From NCBI RefSeq assembly GCF_001886715.1, contig NZ_CP018082.1:5022001-5086000 (forward strand): DNA of 64,000 bases. Reading direction: 5' to 3'. The translations under genes and the position numbers were made by a program. The notes below the pieces were generated by a model, which was not told where the DNA came from, ran no database searches, and worked only from the letters and a program-made list of their open reading frames with translations. Shown in pieces: positions 34,163-43,959 of this stretch (positions are counted from its first letter, which is position 1; every line of letters starts with the position of its first letter). This stretch comes from Nocardia mangyaensis. GTDB taxonomy: Bacteria; Actinomycetota; Actinomycetes; Mycobacteriales; Mycobacteriaceae.

Positions 34163-35053
34163 CGGACCAGTCTCCTAGAGATCTGGAAGCGACTCGAGAA
34201 GTCGCCTGGCCAGCTGGGCCTGGTGTGCTCCGGATCATCTGGGCGATGTCCGGAGCGTGGGTGACGACCAGCGCGTGAGTGGCATCGAGCCAAGAGGTGG
34301 TGATGCGTGGCTCGCGGACGAGCCGGTCGATACCGGCACGCCAGAGCCGGTTGTGCCGCGGTGCGCGTCCTTCGCCACTGTCGCCGGCCATCGAGGTCGA
34401 CATGATCATGCGGATCGGAAGGTCGATCGTGCGGTACCGGTCCAGGATTCCGGGTCCGACCACGTCGATCCCGAGGTCGATTCCGGACCGGATGACATCC
34501 AGCTCGAGATTGAGGTCGAGGATTTCCTGTGCGGTGAGCAACACCTGACGCGGGGTGCCCCGCAGAGTCTCCTGCGCCGTCGCCAGGTTCTCCCACAGCG
34601 CGCGGAACTCCGGCACGTCGGCTTGGGTGATGAACGGTGCGGGGATCGGGTTCGCCCCGTCGATGACAACGAGCTCCCCGACGGTGTCGGGATGCTCGGC
34701 GGCGTAGTGCACGATCAGATCCGCGCCGTACGAGTAGCCCGCGAGCAGAGGCGCCGAGGGCAGGCCGAGTCGTCCCACCTCCGCCATCACCGCGACGACA
34801 TCGCCGAGGAACCCATCGAAGCAGTACCGGTCAGCAGCAGAGGAAAGACCGTGGCCCCGCAGATCGAAACTCACCACATCGAAATCGTGACGCAACAGCC
34901 CGAGGAGCTCGCCCAGTTCATCCTGTGTCGAAGTCAGCCCGGGACACAGAACCAGGGGCGTCCGTCGCCACCGCGGGACACCGAGATCGTGACGTCGTCG
35001 TGGTGAACCGTGAAGTGCCGCGTCGCACTGGTTTTCGTAGGCATGCCGACCAT
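34146..35053 (-). pseudogene. Alpha/beta hydrolase with a single frameshift
   Basis: The minus-strand start (35053, or 35044 MPTKTSATRHFTVHHDD) leads into VTISVSRGGDGRP. About base 34965 the phase changes and the other frame carries on with LVLCPGLTSTQDELGELLGL, VVSFDLRGHGLSSAADRYCF, the nucleophile elbow LLAGYSYGADLIVHYA (Ser in GYSYGA), GELVVIDGANPIPAP and a late His (DATHALVVTHAPD). One missing base explains the break, so this is a fresh lesion or an assembly error; otherwise the gene is complete at about 302 aa. It overlaps the MerR gene by 17 bp. Substrate unknown. Confidence 0.75.
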
Positions 35054-35309
35054 AGTGCGAGATTGACCGTGCGTCAGGGTCAACCTGCGCGAGCACCACA
35101 CCCCAGTGCCGGGCGGCGATGCGATGAATCCCTGAGATTCTCGTGTCGCCCAGCTGACGTGGTGGTGCTGGCACCACCACGTCAGGCCAGCAGGCAGTAC
35201 CCAGCATTCGGGTGCGCGCGTCATGGGCGCGGGAACTCCGGATTCCTAGGCTCGAATCGTCGGGGACGCACCCATGCCTTCCGACTCGAACAGGAGGAAG
35301 ACACTGCTC

Positions 35310-36488
35310 ATGAACCCATTTCGGCGCAACTCCGGCAAGGCGGCTCTCTCGGTCGTCGTGGTGGGCGCGGTACTCGCCTCGGCCGCGTGTGGTGGTGAGG
35401 CACCGGACGCGGCAACGATGACACCACCGCCCGCCGTGTCCACCGCGATGGATAGGCTGATGCGGCAAGGGTTTCCCGGTGTGCAGGTGGTGATCGACGG
35501 CCCCGCCGGACCTCGAACGTTCACCGCGGGGGTCGGTGATCTCAGCACACGCGCACCGTTCCCGGACAACGCGCGCGTCCGGATCGGCAGCAACACGAAG
35601 ACCTACGTGGCGGCGGTGATCATGCAGCTGGTCGCCGAGGGCAAGGTCGAGTTGGACGCGGCGATCGAGCGCTATCTGCCCGGGGTGGTGCGCGGCAACG
35701 GCAACGACGGCAACCGGATCACGGTGCGGCACGTGTTGCAGCACACCAGCGGGGTGCCGGACTATCTCGGTCGTGGTTCCGGCGACGGCATCAGCGCCCA
35801 GAGTTCCGAACAGCTCGACCCGGACGAGGAAACGCTGCGGTGGCAGCACTTCGAGATGATCGAGCTGGTGCGCCGCGCGATGACGTTGCCGCCGCAGTTC
35901 GACCCTGGCGCGAAATCCGTGTACACGAACACCAATTACCTGCTGGCAGGCCTGCTGATCGAGCGGGTGACCGGCAATCCGGCCGCCGACGAGATCGGGC
36001 GCCGGCTCCTCGAGCCGCTCGGCCTGCGCGACACCTATGTGCCCGCTGCTCACGAGACCGGCATCCGTGGCCCGCACGCCCGTGGATACCACCGGATCGA
36101 CGGCGAGTCGGTCGATTTCACCGACTTCGACCCATCCTGGGGTGCCACCGCCGGTGACATGGTCGCCACCGCGACCGACATGAACCGGTTCTTCATCGCA
36201 CTTCTGTCCGGAAAACTTTTGCCCCCTGCGCAATTGGCCGAGATGCAGCGCACCGTGCCGTTCGACCGCATGCCGGGCGCCGACTACGGACTCGCCCTGA
36301 TCCACCGGACCGCGCCGTGCGGCAAAGAGGTGTGGGGTCACGGCGGCAGCATTCCCGGCTTCGAGACACGCAACGGTGTGACGGCCGAAGGCACCGCGGT
36401 GACCGTCACGGTCAACCAGTTGCCCTCGACCGAGGAGGAGGCCGAGGCGGTCAACGGCGTGCTGGACGCCGCCTTGTGCGCCTCGTAA
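35310..36488 (+). CDS. Exported class C beta-lactamase-fold serine hydrolase (D-alanyl-D-alanine carboxypeptidase-like)
   Basis: 392 aa from the ATG at 35310 with an AGGAGGAAG ribosome-binding site. Lipoprotein signal with lipobox ASAAC (Cys27). Active-site motifs of the beta-lactamase/transpeptidase-like fold are all present: SxxK at Ser94-Lys97 (RIGSNTKTY), YxN at Tyr205-Asn207 (SVYTNTNYLLAG) and HGG near residue 350 (VWGHGGSIPGF). Substrate may be peptidoglycan stem peptides or small esters. The gene is followed by another exported hydrolase 63 bp downstream. A separate promoter is likely because the upstream gene is divergent. Confidence 0.88.
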   Translation: MNPFRRNSGKAALSVVVVGAVLASAACGGEAPDAATMTPPPAVSTAMDRLMRQGFPGVQVVIDGPAGPRTFTAGVGDLSTRAPFPDNARVRIGSNTKTYVAAVIMQLVAEGKVELDAAIERYLPGVVRGNGNDGNRITVRHVLQHTSGVPDYLGRGSGDGISAQSSEQLDPDEETLRWQHFEMIELVRRAMTLPPQFDPGAKSVYTNTNYLLAGLLIERVTGNPAADEIGRRLLEPLGLRDTYVPAAHETGIRGPHARGYHRIDGESVDFTDFDPSWGATAGDMVATATDMNRFFIALLSGKLLPPAQLAEMQRTVPFDRMPGADYGLALIHRTAPCGKEVWGHGGSIPGFETRNGVTAEGTAVTVTVNQLPSTEEEAEAVNGVLDAALCAS

Positions 36489-36551
36489 TCGTCCCGTTCA
36501 GTGACCACGGCCCCGTTTCGGTTGCGGCCGACCAACTTCTGAGGAGAAACA

Positions 36552-38057
36552 GTGAAACGCGCGAAAGGGCTGACGGCCGCCTTGGTCGGCTTGGTGGCCT
36601 GTGCGGGTCTGATCGGCTGTGCCGGTCCCGACGCAGAGGCGAATCCGCACACCGCGGTCCCGGACCGGTTCACCGGTCAGCAACTCGATTGGAAAGCCTG
36701 CGGGGCGCCGACATTGGATGAGGTCGGGGCACAATGCGCCGACGTCACCGTGCCGGTGAATTACGCCGACCCGCAGGGGCCAACGCTCACGGTGGCGATT
36801 TCCCGGATCGCAGGGACCGCCCCACAGCGTGGCGTCATGCTGTCCAACCCTGGTGGCCCCGGTGGCGAAGGTCTGGACTTCATGGTCGCTGTCGCCGAGG
36901 CGATGACGCCGGAGGTGCGGGCTCGCTACGACCTGATCGGCATGGACCCGCGCGGGGTCGGGCGCTCGTCCGCCGTCGATTGCCGGTGGCCGGTCGGCTT
37001 CGGCCTGCATTCGGCGGGGCTCGACGCGGTGGGCTTCGCGGAATCCGTTGCGATACAGGGCGACCTGGCCGCCCGCTGCGCCGCCACCGAAGGGGCACGA
37101 CTGGCCCATGTCACCACCCGAAACACCGCGCGGGACATGGACGTCATCCGCGGCATTCTCGGCGCGGAGAAGATCAGCTACTTCGGCACCTCCTACGGCA
37201 CCTACCTCGGCGCGGTGTACATGCAGATGTTCCCCAGCCGCAGCGACCGGATGGTGCTCGACAGCGCGGCCGATCCGGACGAGTACGGGACGGTCGGCAT
37301 GATGCGGGCCATGGGCCCGGCCAACGAGGCCGCGCTCGACCTGTGGGCGGATTGGGTCGCGGCACGCGACGGGGTTTACCACTTCGGCACCAGCCGAGCC
37401 CAGGTTCGCGGTGCCGTCCAAGATCTGATCAGGCAGGCCGCCGACAAGCCGATCCGGTTGGGTGAGTACGAGATCGACGAACACTGGCTGCCGGTGGTGC
37501 TGTTCGTCGGGCTGGACAGCCCCGACCAATACGAGATGCTCGCCGGTCAGATTCGTACCATCGCCGACGCCGCCGCGGGCAAGCCCGCCCAGCCCGACGA
37601 CACGTTGGACTCCACCCTCGGTTTCGCCTTGCAGGCACGGCCGAAGGACAATTCGGCACAGATGGCGATCATGTGCGGTGACGTGGCGGCCCCACGGGAT
37701 CCGGCGTTCTACCTGCGCAATATCGAGGCCGCCCGCGCCACCCAACCGGTGTTCGCGGGGTTCACCAACAACATCACCCCGTGCGCGTTCTGGACCCCGC
37801 CGGCCGAACCGGCCACGGCGGTGCGCAACGCGGTACCCGCGATGATCGTGCAATCCACCGGCGACACCAGGACCACCTACGCAGGTGCGGTCGCCCTGCA
37901 CGACGACCTGAGCGCCTCTCGATTGATCACTCTCCAGGATGTGCCGATCCACTGGATCTTCGGGCGCTACCAGAACTCCTGCGTGTACTCGGCGGTGAAC
38001 ACCTACTTCCTCGACGGCACACTGCCCGCCGACGATCGGACCTGTCCAGCCGACTGA
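36552..38057 (+). CDS. Exported alpha/beta hydrolase of the tripeptidyl aminopeptidase (TAP/SlpD) type
   Basis: 501 aa from the GTG at 36552 (GAGGAGAAAC upstream). Lipoprotein signal with LIGC (Cys23). The oxyanion segment MLSNPGGPGGEGLDF and the nucleophile elbow SYFGTSYGTYLG (Ser214) are characteristic of TAP-family secreted peptidases. The C-terminal TAP domain (MIVQSTGDTRTTYAGAVALH, with Asp) and the late IHWIFGRYQNSCV end follow. Conserved Cys pairs (C50/C62 and others) suggest disulfides outside the cell. It probably releases N-terminal peptides or acts as an esterase. A strong terminator closes the unit at 38073-38099. Confidence 0.87.
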   Translation: MKRAKGLTAALVGLVACAGLIGCAGPDAEANPHTAVPDRFTGQQLDWKACGAPTLDEVGAQCADVTVPVNYADPQGPTLTVAISRIAGTAPQRGVMLSNPGGPGGEGLDFMVAVAEAMTPEVRARYDLIGMDPRGVGRSSAVDCRWPVGFGLHSAGLDAVGFAESVAIQGDLAARCAATEGARLAHVTTRNTARDMDVIRGILGAEKISYFGTSYGTYLGAVYMQMFPSRSDRMVLDSAADPDEYGTVGMMRAMGPANEAALDLWADWVAARDGVYHFGTSRAQVRGAVQDLIRQAADKPIRLGEYEIDEHWLPVVLFVGLDSPDQYEMLAGQIRTIADAAAGKPAQPDDTLDSTLGFALQARPKDNSAQMAIMCGDVAAPRDPAFYLRNIEAARATQPVFAGFTNNITPCAFWTPPAEPATAVRNAVPAMIVQSTGDTRTTYAGAVALHDDLSASRLITLQDVPIHWIFGRYQNSCVYSAVNTYFLDGTLPADDRTCPAD

Positions 38058-38072
38058 CCGGAACCGGGTGCG

Positions 38073-38099
38073 GCCCTGAACCCCCAAGGGGTTCAGGGC
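38073..38099. terminator. Bidirectional terminator hairpin
   Basis: GCCCTGAACCCC (38073-38084) pairs with GGGGTTCAGGGC (38088-38099) with a 3-base loop. It lies between the TAP-type hydrolase stop and the stop of the convergent response regulator (38101), so it can serve both. Confidence 0.85.
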
Positions 38100-38100
38100 T

Positions 38101-38745
38101 TCACGCGTTCAAGTAGGCGAGGACGGCCAGCACTCGACGGTGCCCGACATCGTCGGCGGAAAGCCCGAGCTTCGCGAAGATACTCCGAATGTGTTTGTGC
38201 ACAGCGCCTTCACCGACCACCAGCCGCTGCGCGATGGTCGTGTTGTTGTGCCCCTCCGCCATCAGCGCGAGCACCTCGCGCTCGCGGGCGGTCAGCGCGG
38301 CCAGCGGGTCATCGGCCTTGCGCCGCACCAGCAGTTGCGCGATCACCTCGGGGTCCATGGCGGTGCCGCCCGCCGCGACCCGGCGCAGCGAATCGAGAAA
38401 GCGATCCACCTTACCGACCCGCTCCTTGAGCAGATAACCAACGCCGCCCATGCCGTCACCGAGCAGTTCCGCGGCGTAGCTGTCCTCCACCCAGGACGAC
38501 AGCACCAGCACGGGCAGGCCGGGATGCAGCTTGCGCGCGCTGACGGCCGCGCGTAATCCGTCGTCGGTGAACGTCGGCGGCAGGCGCACATCGACGACGA
38601 CCGCGTCCGGCCGATCCGCGGCCACCGCCGCGAGGAAGTCGTCCGCGTTGTCCACGGCGGCGACCACCTCGATGCCCGCCGTGCTCAGCAGCAGCACCAA
38701 GCCCTCCCGCAGCAGGGCATTGTCCTCGGCGATCATGACCCGCAC
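38101..38745 (-). CDS. NarL/FixJ-family response regulator
   Basis: 214 aa. Receiver domain at the N-terminus with acidic pocket Glu7/Asp8 and phospho-acceptor Asp52 (AVVVDVRLPP), and Lys in LLKERVG. The C-terminal LuxR helix-turn-helix reads [20 protein letters not shown], then TIAQRLVVGEGAVHKHIRSI and FAKLGLS. It is the cognate regulator of the sensor kinase just upstream; the genes overlap by 13 bp (38733-38745). Target genes are unknown. The NarL class usually controls cell-envelope stress or metabolic genes near the pair. Confidence 0.93.
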   Translation of the reverse strand: MRVMIAEDNALLREGLVLLLSTAGIEVVAAVDNADDFLAAVAADRPDAVVVDVRLPPTFTDDGLRAAVSARKLHPGLPVLVLSSWVEDSYAAELLGDGMGGVGYLLKERVGKVDRFLDSLRRVAAGGTAMDPEVIAQLLVRRKADDPLAALTAREREVLALMAEGHNNTTIAQRLVVGEGAVHKHIRSIFAKLGLSADDVGHRRVLAVLAYLNA

Positions 38746-39992
38746 GGCAACTCCACCCGCACTACAGTAGGTCCACCGGGTGGACTGGTCAGCACCATCC
38801 CGCCGTCGAGCGCTTCGGCCCTGCGCCGGATACCGGCCAGCCCGCCGTCGTAGGTCTCCACGGCGCCGCCGACCCCGTCATCGCGGATCTCGATCGTCAA
38901 CAGCTCGGGCAGACCTGCGAGCACCAGGGAGATGCCCGTGGCGCCGGAGTGCTTGGTGGCGTTGGTGAGCGCCTCGGTGATGACGAAGTACGCCGCCGCC
39001 TCCACGGCGGCGGGGCGTCTGCCCACGTCGCGGAGATCGAGGACACAGGGGATCGGGTTGCGAGCGGCCACCGCCGAGACGGCACTGGCCAGGCCACGAT
39101 CGGTGAGCACCGGGGGGTACACGGTGCGCACCACATCACGCAGCTCGGCCAGCGCGGCCGTCGCGGTGTCCTGCGCCTTGCGCACGAGATCCCGCGCGGT
39201 TTCCGGGTCCTGGTCGCGCAGCTGGTCGGCCATCCCGAGCTGCATGATCACCGCCGCGAGCCGGGCCTGCGCGCCGTCGTGCAGGTCACGCTCGATCCGG
39301 CGCAGCTCGGCGCCGTGCGCGTCGAGTGCGGCGGCCCGGGTCGCGGTGAGGGCCGCGACCCGGTCGGCCAGCAAGGCGTCTTCGGTCGGTGTCAGCAGGG
39401 CACGGGTGGCCATCGCCTGCCAGCGTGCGGCCACCGGAAGCTGCAGGGTCACCAGGGCCACCGGGAAGGCCAGGAAGAAGCTCAGGATCGCCTTTGGCCA
39501 CGAGTCGACCGCGAAACCGAAACTGGCGAACTCCTCCCCCGGCGGCATCAGCTGCCAGAATCCCGGGATCGCCAGCTGAACGAGGGTGGCGAGCGGCAGC
39601 GCGAGTGCGAACACCGCGAGATAGATGCCGGTCAGCGCGTGTGCGGCCAGCCAGCCGACGTCCCGGCGGTTCGCCGGATCGGTGAACACCGTCGCGACCC
39701 GCTGCCGCAAGCCGCCGGTGAACGGCTGATAGGCCCGCACCGCCTGCTCACCGAGATACCCTGCCGCCCTGCGCCGATCGAAAGCCACCAACGGCCGGAC
39801 CAGCCGAAGTGCCTCCGGCAGCGCTGGTATCCCCACGCCGATCAGGCAGAACGCGCCGACGATCAGCAGGCCGACCACCGCGACCAGCGCGAGCAGCGCG
39901 GTGACACCGCCGACCGCCAGGTACCAGACAGCGCCCGGCAGCCGCCGTGCTGTGTCTCGCGCGCAGCGCAGGGCCTCGGTCACGCTCGTCAT
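38733..39992 (-). CDS. Sensor histidine kinase (NarL-partner, HisKA_3 type)
   Basis: 419 aa, ATG at 39992. The N-terminal half has about four TM helices (AVWYLAVGGVTALLALVAVV, IYLAVFALALPLATLVQLAI, AILSFFLAFPVALVTLQL) and a DUF-type sensor. The dimerisation box HisKA_3 carries His238 (RRIERDLHDGAQARLAAVIM). The ATPase domain follows with FVITEALTNATKHSGAT (N box) and IEIRDDGVGGAVETYDGGLA (G box). It phosphorylates the response regulator encoded next. The short loops between TM helices suggest it senses something within or near the membrane. Confidence 0.92.
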   Translation of the reverse strand: MTSVTEALRCARDTARRLPGAVWYLAVGGVTALLALVAVVGLLIVGAFCLIGVGIPALPEALRLVRPLVAFDRRRAAGYLGEQAVRAYQPFTGGLRQRVATVFTDPANRRDVGWLAAHALTGIYLAVFALALPLATLVQLAIPGFWQLMPPGEEFASFGFAVDSWPKAILSFFLAFPVALVTLQLPVAARWQAMATRALLTPTEDALLADRVAALTATRAAALDAHGAELRRIERDLHDGAQARLAAVIMQLGMADQLRDQDPETARDLVRKAQDTATAALAELRDVVRTVYPPVLTDRGLASAVSAVAARNPIPCVLDLRDVGRRPAAVEAAAYFVITEALTNATKHSGATGISLVLAGLPELLTIEIRDDGVGGAVETYDGGLAGIRRRAEALDGGMVLTSPPGGPTVVRVELPCGS

Positions 39993-40187
39993 GCTGTCAG
40001 AACAGGGCGCGACCGCGCCTGGCCGGTGCCCACCGTGCCAGTGACCAGCGGGCCGCGGGCAGGTGTGGGCGACATGGCTGGTCGCGTGCGCACCACAGAC
40101 ATCGGACCTACGTCGTCTCCAGGCTTGACCGAAGACTCGTAGGTGTCATGGACCGGTCATAGCGATACCCGGCGATAGCCTCGTGAT

Positions 40188-40628
40188 ATGACCGACAACG
40201 AGCAGCCCGCCGAGCGGCACCGACGGCCCGACGGCGTCGACTCCGCGACCGTGGCCGCGGTGGGCAAGCTGTCCGAGGCGTTGGAGACGACCGAACGTGC
40301 CCGTGGGCACCTCTACAGCTTTCACCAGCTCACCGGTGGCGCCGATCTCGCGCTCGGTGAAGCGGTGGACATGCTGCACGACGCCGGCCACCATCAGCTC
40401 GCCGACAAGCTCGCTACCGAGTTGGTCGGCCGCAACGTGCTGCCCGGCCGGTGGACTTTCCAGATCGTGGAGGAATACGACGAGAGCTACTATGCGCGGT
40501 TCCGGCTGATCGAGCGCGAGATCCGCGACGAGCTCGTCAACGGCCGCACCCACCTGTACGAGGCCGAGATGAAGGAAGCCCGCCGCACCCACGGCCGTCC
40601 CGGTCACGAAGCCACACCGGACAGCTAG
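40188..40628 (+). CDS. Conserved hypothetical protein
   Basis: 146 aa, ATG start after GATAGCCTCGTGAT. Soluble, acidic N-terminus and largely helical: AAVGKLSEALETTERARGHL, YSFHQLTGGADLALGEAVDM, then LATELVGRNVLPGRWTFQIV and EEYDESYYARFRLIEREIRD. No catalytic motif or TM segment. The even composition and intact frame support a real gene, and I recall similar uncharacterised proteins in Nocardia and mycobacteria. It stands alone between the two-component operon and kdpE. Confidence 0.7.
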   Translation: MTDNEQPAERHRRPDGVDSATVAAVGKLSEALETTERARGHLYSFHQLTGGADLALGEAVDMLHDAGHHQLADKLATELVGRNVLPGRWTFQIVEEYDESYYARFRLIEREIRDELVNGRTHLYEAEMKEARRTHGRPGHEATPDS

Positions 40629-40714
40629 ACCCGTTGTCCTGAGGCGGAATACGGGTCACGGTTCGGAGTTCACGGCTCAGGCACGTTCGCCGGATGGTTC
40701 CGCGGCGCAGCGGC

Positions 40715-41425
40715 TCATTCCTGGAAGCGATAGCCCATGCCCGCCTCGGTCAGCAGGTGACGCGGATGGGCCGGGTCGTCCTCGAGTTTGCGGCGCAGCT
40801 GGGCGAGATAGATCCGCAGGTAGTGGGTCTCGGTCGCGTAGGCGGGGCCCCACACCTCGCGCAGTAGTTCCTTGCGGCCCACGAGTTTTCCGCGATGCCG
40901 CACCAGCATTTCCAGCATTCCCCACTCGGTGGGCGTGAGATGCACGGCCGCGCCGTTCTTGGTGACCTTCTTCGCCGCCAGGTCGACGGTGAACGAGTCG
41001 GTGACCACCACCGGGGTCGCCCCGTCCGCCGCGGTCGCGCCACGGCGGACCGCGGCGCGCAGCCGGGCGAGCAGTTCGTCCATGCCGAAGGGCTTGGTGA
41101 CGTAGTCGTCGGCGCCCGCGTCCAGCGCTTCGACCTTGTCCGCGGAGTCGGTGCGGGCCGACAGCACGATCACCGGTGCCGAGGTCCAACCGCGCAAGCC
41201 CGCGAGCACCTCGATGCCGTCGAGATCGGGGAGGCCGAGGTCCAGGATCACCACGTCGGGTTGTTTCTCGGCGGCGATCCGTAGCGCCGCGGCACCGTCG
41301 GCGGCGGTGACCACCTGGTAGCCACGCACCGACAGGTTGATCCGCAGCGCCCGCAGGATCTGTGGTTCGTCGTCGACGACGAGCACGGTGACCGTGGGGT
41401 GCGCGGTCGTGTCCTTCTCACTCAC
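40715..41425 (-). CDS. kdpE: KdpE, response regulator of K+ uptake
   Basis: 236 aa, OmpR/PhoB type. Receiver domain with Asp18/Asp19 and phospho-acceptor Asp62 (VVILDLGLPDLDG), and Lys in DDYVTKPFGMDELL. The C-terminal winged helix has VHLTPTEWGMLEMLVRHRGK, LLREVWGPAYATETHYLRIY and LAQLRRKLEDDPAHPRHLLT. It overlaps kdpD by 4 bp (ATGA) and follows it in the operon, so the identity is firm. It activates kdpFABC under K+ limitation or turgor stress. Candidate target sites (11-bp-spaced TTTACG repeats) lie upstream of kdpF and nhaA. Confidence 0.95.
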   Translation of the reverse strand: MSEKDTTAHPTVTVLVVDDEPQILRALRINLSVRGYQVVTAADGAAALRIAAEKQPDVVILDLGLPDLDGIEVLAGLRGWTSAPVIVLSARTDSADKVEALDAGADDYVTKPFGMDELLARLRAAVRRGATAADGATPVVVTDSFTVDLAAKKVTKNGAAVHLTPTEWGMLEMLVRHRGKLVGRKELLREVWGPAYATETHYLRIYLAQLRRKLEDDPAHPRHLLTEAGMGYRFQE

Positions 41426-43959
41426 CTGTGTGCCTCTGTCCGTTGTGCCGCCGTGTCATCGTCAGCGTCGGGGCCCGCGGGCGCGGGGAGGTCGACGAGC
41501 ATCGTCAGCCCGCCGCCCGGTGTGGGCTCGGCGTGGACCGTGCCGTCCATCGCGTCGACGAAACCCCGCACCACCGACAGGCCGAGGCCGACGCCGGTGG
41601 AGTTGTCGCGGTCGCCCAGCCGTTGGAACGGCTCGAACAGCTGTTCCTCGCTGCCCGCGGGCACGCCGGGACCGAGGTCTACCACGGCGATCGACACCCG
41701 GTCACCGTCGTGTTCCGCACTGACCCGCACCGGGGTGTCGGGCCCGGAGTGTCGCAGCGCGTTGTCGATCAGGTTGGCCAGCACCCGTTCGAGCAGACCC
41801 GGATCTGCGCGTACCGACACCTCGCCGACCTCGACCCGGACCCGGTCCATCGCGGCACGGCGCGGTCCGCGCGCGCCCATCCCGACGCTGACCAGTGCCC
41901 GGTGTACCGATTCGTCCATGTACACCTGTCGCAGCTGTGGGCTGACGACTCCGACCGCGAGCCGGGAGGAGTCCAGCAGGTTGCCCACGAGCGCGGTCAG
42001 CTGATCGACGGACTCCTCGATCGCCTCGAGCAGTTCCGCGGTGTCCTCGGCGGAGAACTCCACATCGTCGCTGCGCAAGCTCGACACCGCGGCCTTGGCA
42101 CCGGCGAGCGGGGTGCGCAGATCGTGGCTGACCGCCGAGAGCAGCGCTCTGCGCAGGCGGTCGGCCTCGAGCAACGCGGCGGCGGCGCTGGCCTCCTCCG
42201 TGAGACGCTGCTGGCGGACGAGTCCGGCGGCCTGGTTGGCGACGGCGTTGAGCACCGGCCGTTCCCCTGGATCGAGTGGATGCCCGGCCAACAGCAGCAG
42301 GCTGGTGGTGTCACCGGCCTCGATCACGGTCGTGGCGTCGCCGGATCGGCGCGGCGAATCGGTGCCCACCTCGGCGACGACGACATCACCACACAGCATG
42401 CTCACAGCCCGCTGACCATAGATCTCCCGCACATGCTCGAGCAGGTTCGGCAGATCGGCGCCGTGCAGGACCGCGCCGGCGAACAGCGTCAGCAACTCGG
42501 CTTCGCGAGAAGCCTTGCGGGCCTGCCGAGTGCGCTTGGCGGCGACATCGACCAAGGCGGCGACCGCGACCGCGACGATCAGCAGCACGACCACGGTGAC
42601 GAAATTGTCCGGTTCGGCGATGGTGAGGCTGTGGCGCGGAGAGGCGAAGAACCAGTTCAGCATGAGCCCCGAGAGCAGCGCCGACAGCGCCGCCGGAACG
42701 ACACCGCCCAGCAGCGCCACCGCCACGACGCCGACGAAGAACATCGCGCTGAGCCCACCCAGCTCGAGATAGTCGTCGAGCAACGCCCAGCAGAGCGCGC
42801 TGACCAGCGCGGGCACCACCAACGCGGCGAGCCAGGCGAGGAGCGGGGCTCTGGTGCGCAGCGGATTGCGGCGCACCCCCCGGTTGGCCTGCTCATGGGT
42901 CACCATGTGCACGTCGATCTTGCCCGAACGCTGCACGACGGTGGCGCCGATGCCCTGGTCGATCATCCGCGCCCAGCGCGAGCGGCGTGATGTGCCGAGC
43001 ACCAACTGGGTCGCGTTGACCTCCCGCGCGAACTCGAGCAGCGCCGTCGGCACGTCATCGCCGGTCACCGTGTGCAGCGATGCCCCGAGTCCCGCCGCGA
43101 GCGCACGCAACCTGTTCATCCGGTCGGTCGAGACCCCGGCCAGGCCGTCCCCGCGCACGACGTGGACCACCACCAGGTCGGCGCTGGACTTCGAGGCGAT
43201 CCGACCGGCCCGCCGCACGACGGTTTCCGATTCGGGCCCGCCGGTGACCGCCACCACGACCCGTTCCCGTGCCTCCCACACCTCGGTGATCTTGTGGTCG
43301 GCGCGGTACTTCGCCAGTGCCGCGTCGACCTGGTCGGCCAGCCACAGCAGCGCGAGTTCACGCAGCGCGGTGAGGTTGCCGGGACGGAAGTAGTTCCGCA
43401 GGGCGGCGTCGATCTTGTCGGCGGAGTAGACATTGCCGTGGGAGAGCCTGCGCCGCAATGCTTCTGGTGTGAGGTCGACGAGCTCGACCTGGTCGGCGCC
43501 ACGGACCACCGCGTCGGGGACGGTCTCGCGCTGTTCGACGCCGGTGATCTGTCGCACCACGTCGTTGAGACTCTCGAGGTGCTGCACGTTCACCGTCGAG
43601 ATGACATCGATGCCCGCGTCGAGCAGTTGCTCGACATCCTGCCAGCGCTTGTCGTGCGCGCCGCCCGGAATGTTGGTGTGCGCGAGCTCGTCGATCAGGA
43701 CCACAGCGGGTCGGCGCGCCAGCACCGCCTCGACATCGAGTTCGGGCAACTCCGCGCCCCGATAGGTGGCCAGCTTCGGCGGGACCTGCTCGATACCCGC
43801 CAACAGCCCCGCGGTCTTGGCGCGTCCATGGGTCTGCACCACGCCCGCCACGACGTCACGACCGCGTTCGAGCCGCCGGTGCGCCTCGCCGAGCATGGCG
43901 TAGGTCTTGCCGACGCCCGGCGCGGCACCGAGGTAGATGCGCAGTTGACCGCGTTTCAC
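41422..43959 (-). CDS. kdpD: KdpD, K+/turgor sensor histidine kinase
   Basis: 845 aa from the GTG at 43959. The N-terminal KdpD domain has a Walker A-like LGAAPGVGKTYAMLGEAHRR and a Walker B VVLIDELAHTNIPGGAHDKR. A UspA-like domain follows (WEARERVVVAVTGGPESETV, residues about 228-360), then four TM segments (LLAWLAALVVPALVSALCWA onward, residues 370-480), a GAF-like part, and the kinase core with His612 (LLSAVSHDLRTPLAGA) and an ATPase domain (ANLIDNALRHSG). It is complete compared with E. coli KdpD (894 aa). Upstream is a 61-aa TM protein whose stop overlaps the kdpD start. Confidence 0.95.
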   Translation of the reverse strand: MKRGQLRIYLGAAPGVGKTYAMLGEAHRRLERGRDVVAGVVQTHGRAKTAGLLAGIEQVPPKLATYRGAELPELDVEAVLARRPAVVLIDELAHTNIPGGAHDKRWQDVEQLLDAGIDVISTVNVQHLESLNDVVRQITGVEQRETVPDAVVRGADQVELVDLTPEALRRRLSHGNVYSADKIDAALRNYFRPGNLTALRELALLWLADQVDAALAKYRADHKITEVWEARERVVVAVTGGPESETVVRRAGRIASKSSADLVVVHVVRGDGLAGVSTDRMNRLRALAAGLGASLHTVTGDDVPTALLEFAREVNATQLVLGTSRRSRWARMIDQGIGATVVQRSGKIDVHMVTHEQANRGVRRNPLRTRAPLLAWLAALVVPALVSALCWALLDDYLELGGLSAMFFVGVVAVALLGGVVPAALSALLSGLMLNWFFASPRHSLTIAEPDNFVTVVVLLIVAVAVAALVDVAAKRTRQARKASREAELLTLFAGAVLHGADLPNLLEHVREIYGQRAVSMLCGDVVVAEVGTDSPRRSGDATTVIEAGDTTSLLLLAGHPLDPGERPVLNAVANQAAGLVRQQRLTEEASAAAALLEADRLRRALLSAVSHDLRTPLAGAKAAVSSLRSDDVEFSAEDTAELLEAIEESVDQLTALVGNLLDSSRLAVGVVSPQLRQVYMDESVHRALVSVGMGARGPRRAAMDRVRVEVGEVSVRADPGLLERVLANLIDNALRHSGPDTPVRVSAEHDGDRVSIAVVDLGPGVPAGSEEQLFEPFQRLGDRDNSTGVGLGLSVVRGFVDAMDGTVHAEPTPGGGLTMLVDLPAPAGPDADDDTAAQRTEAHR

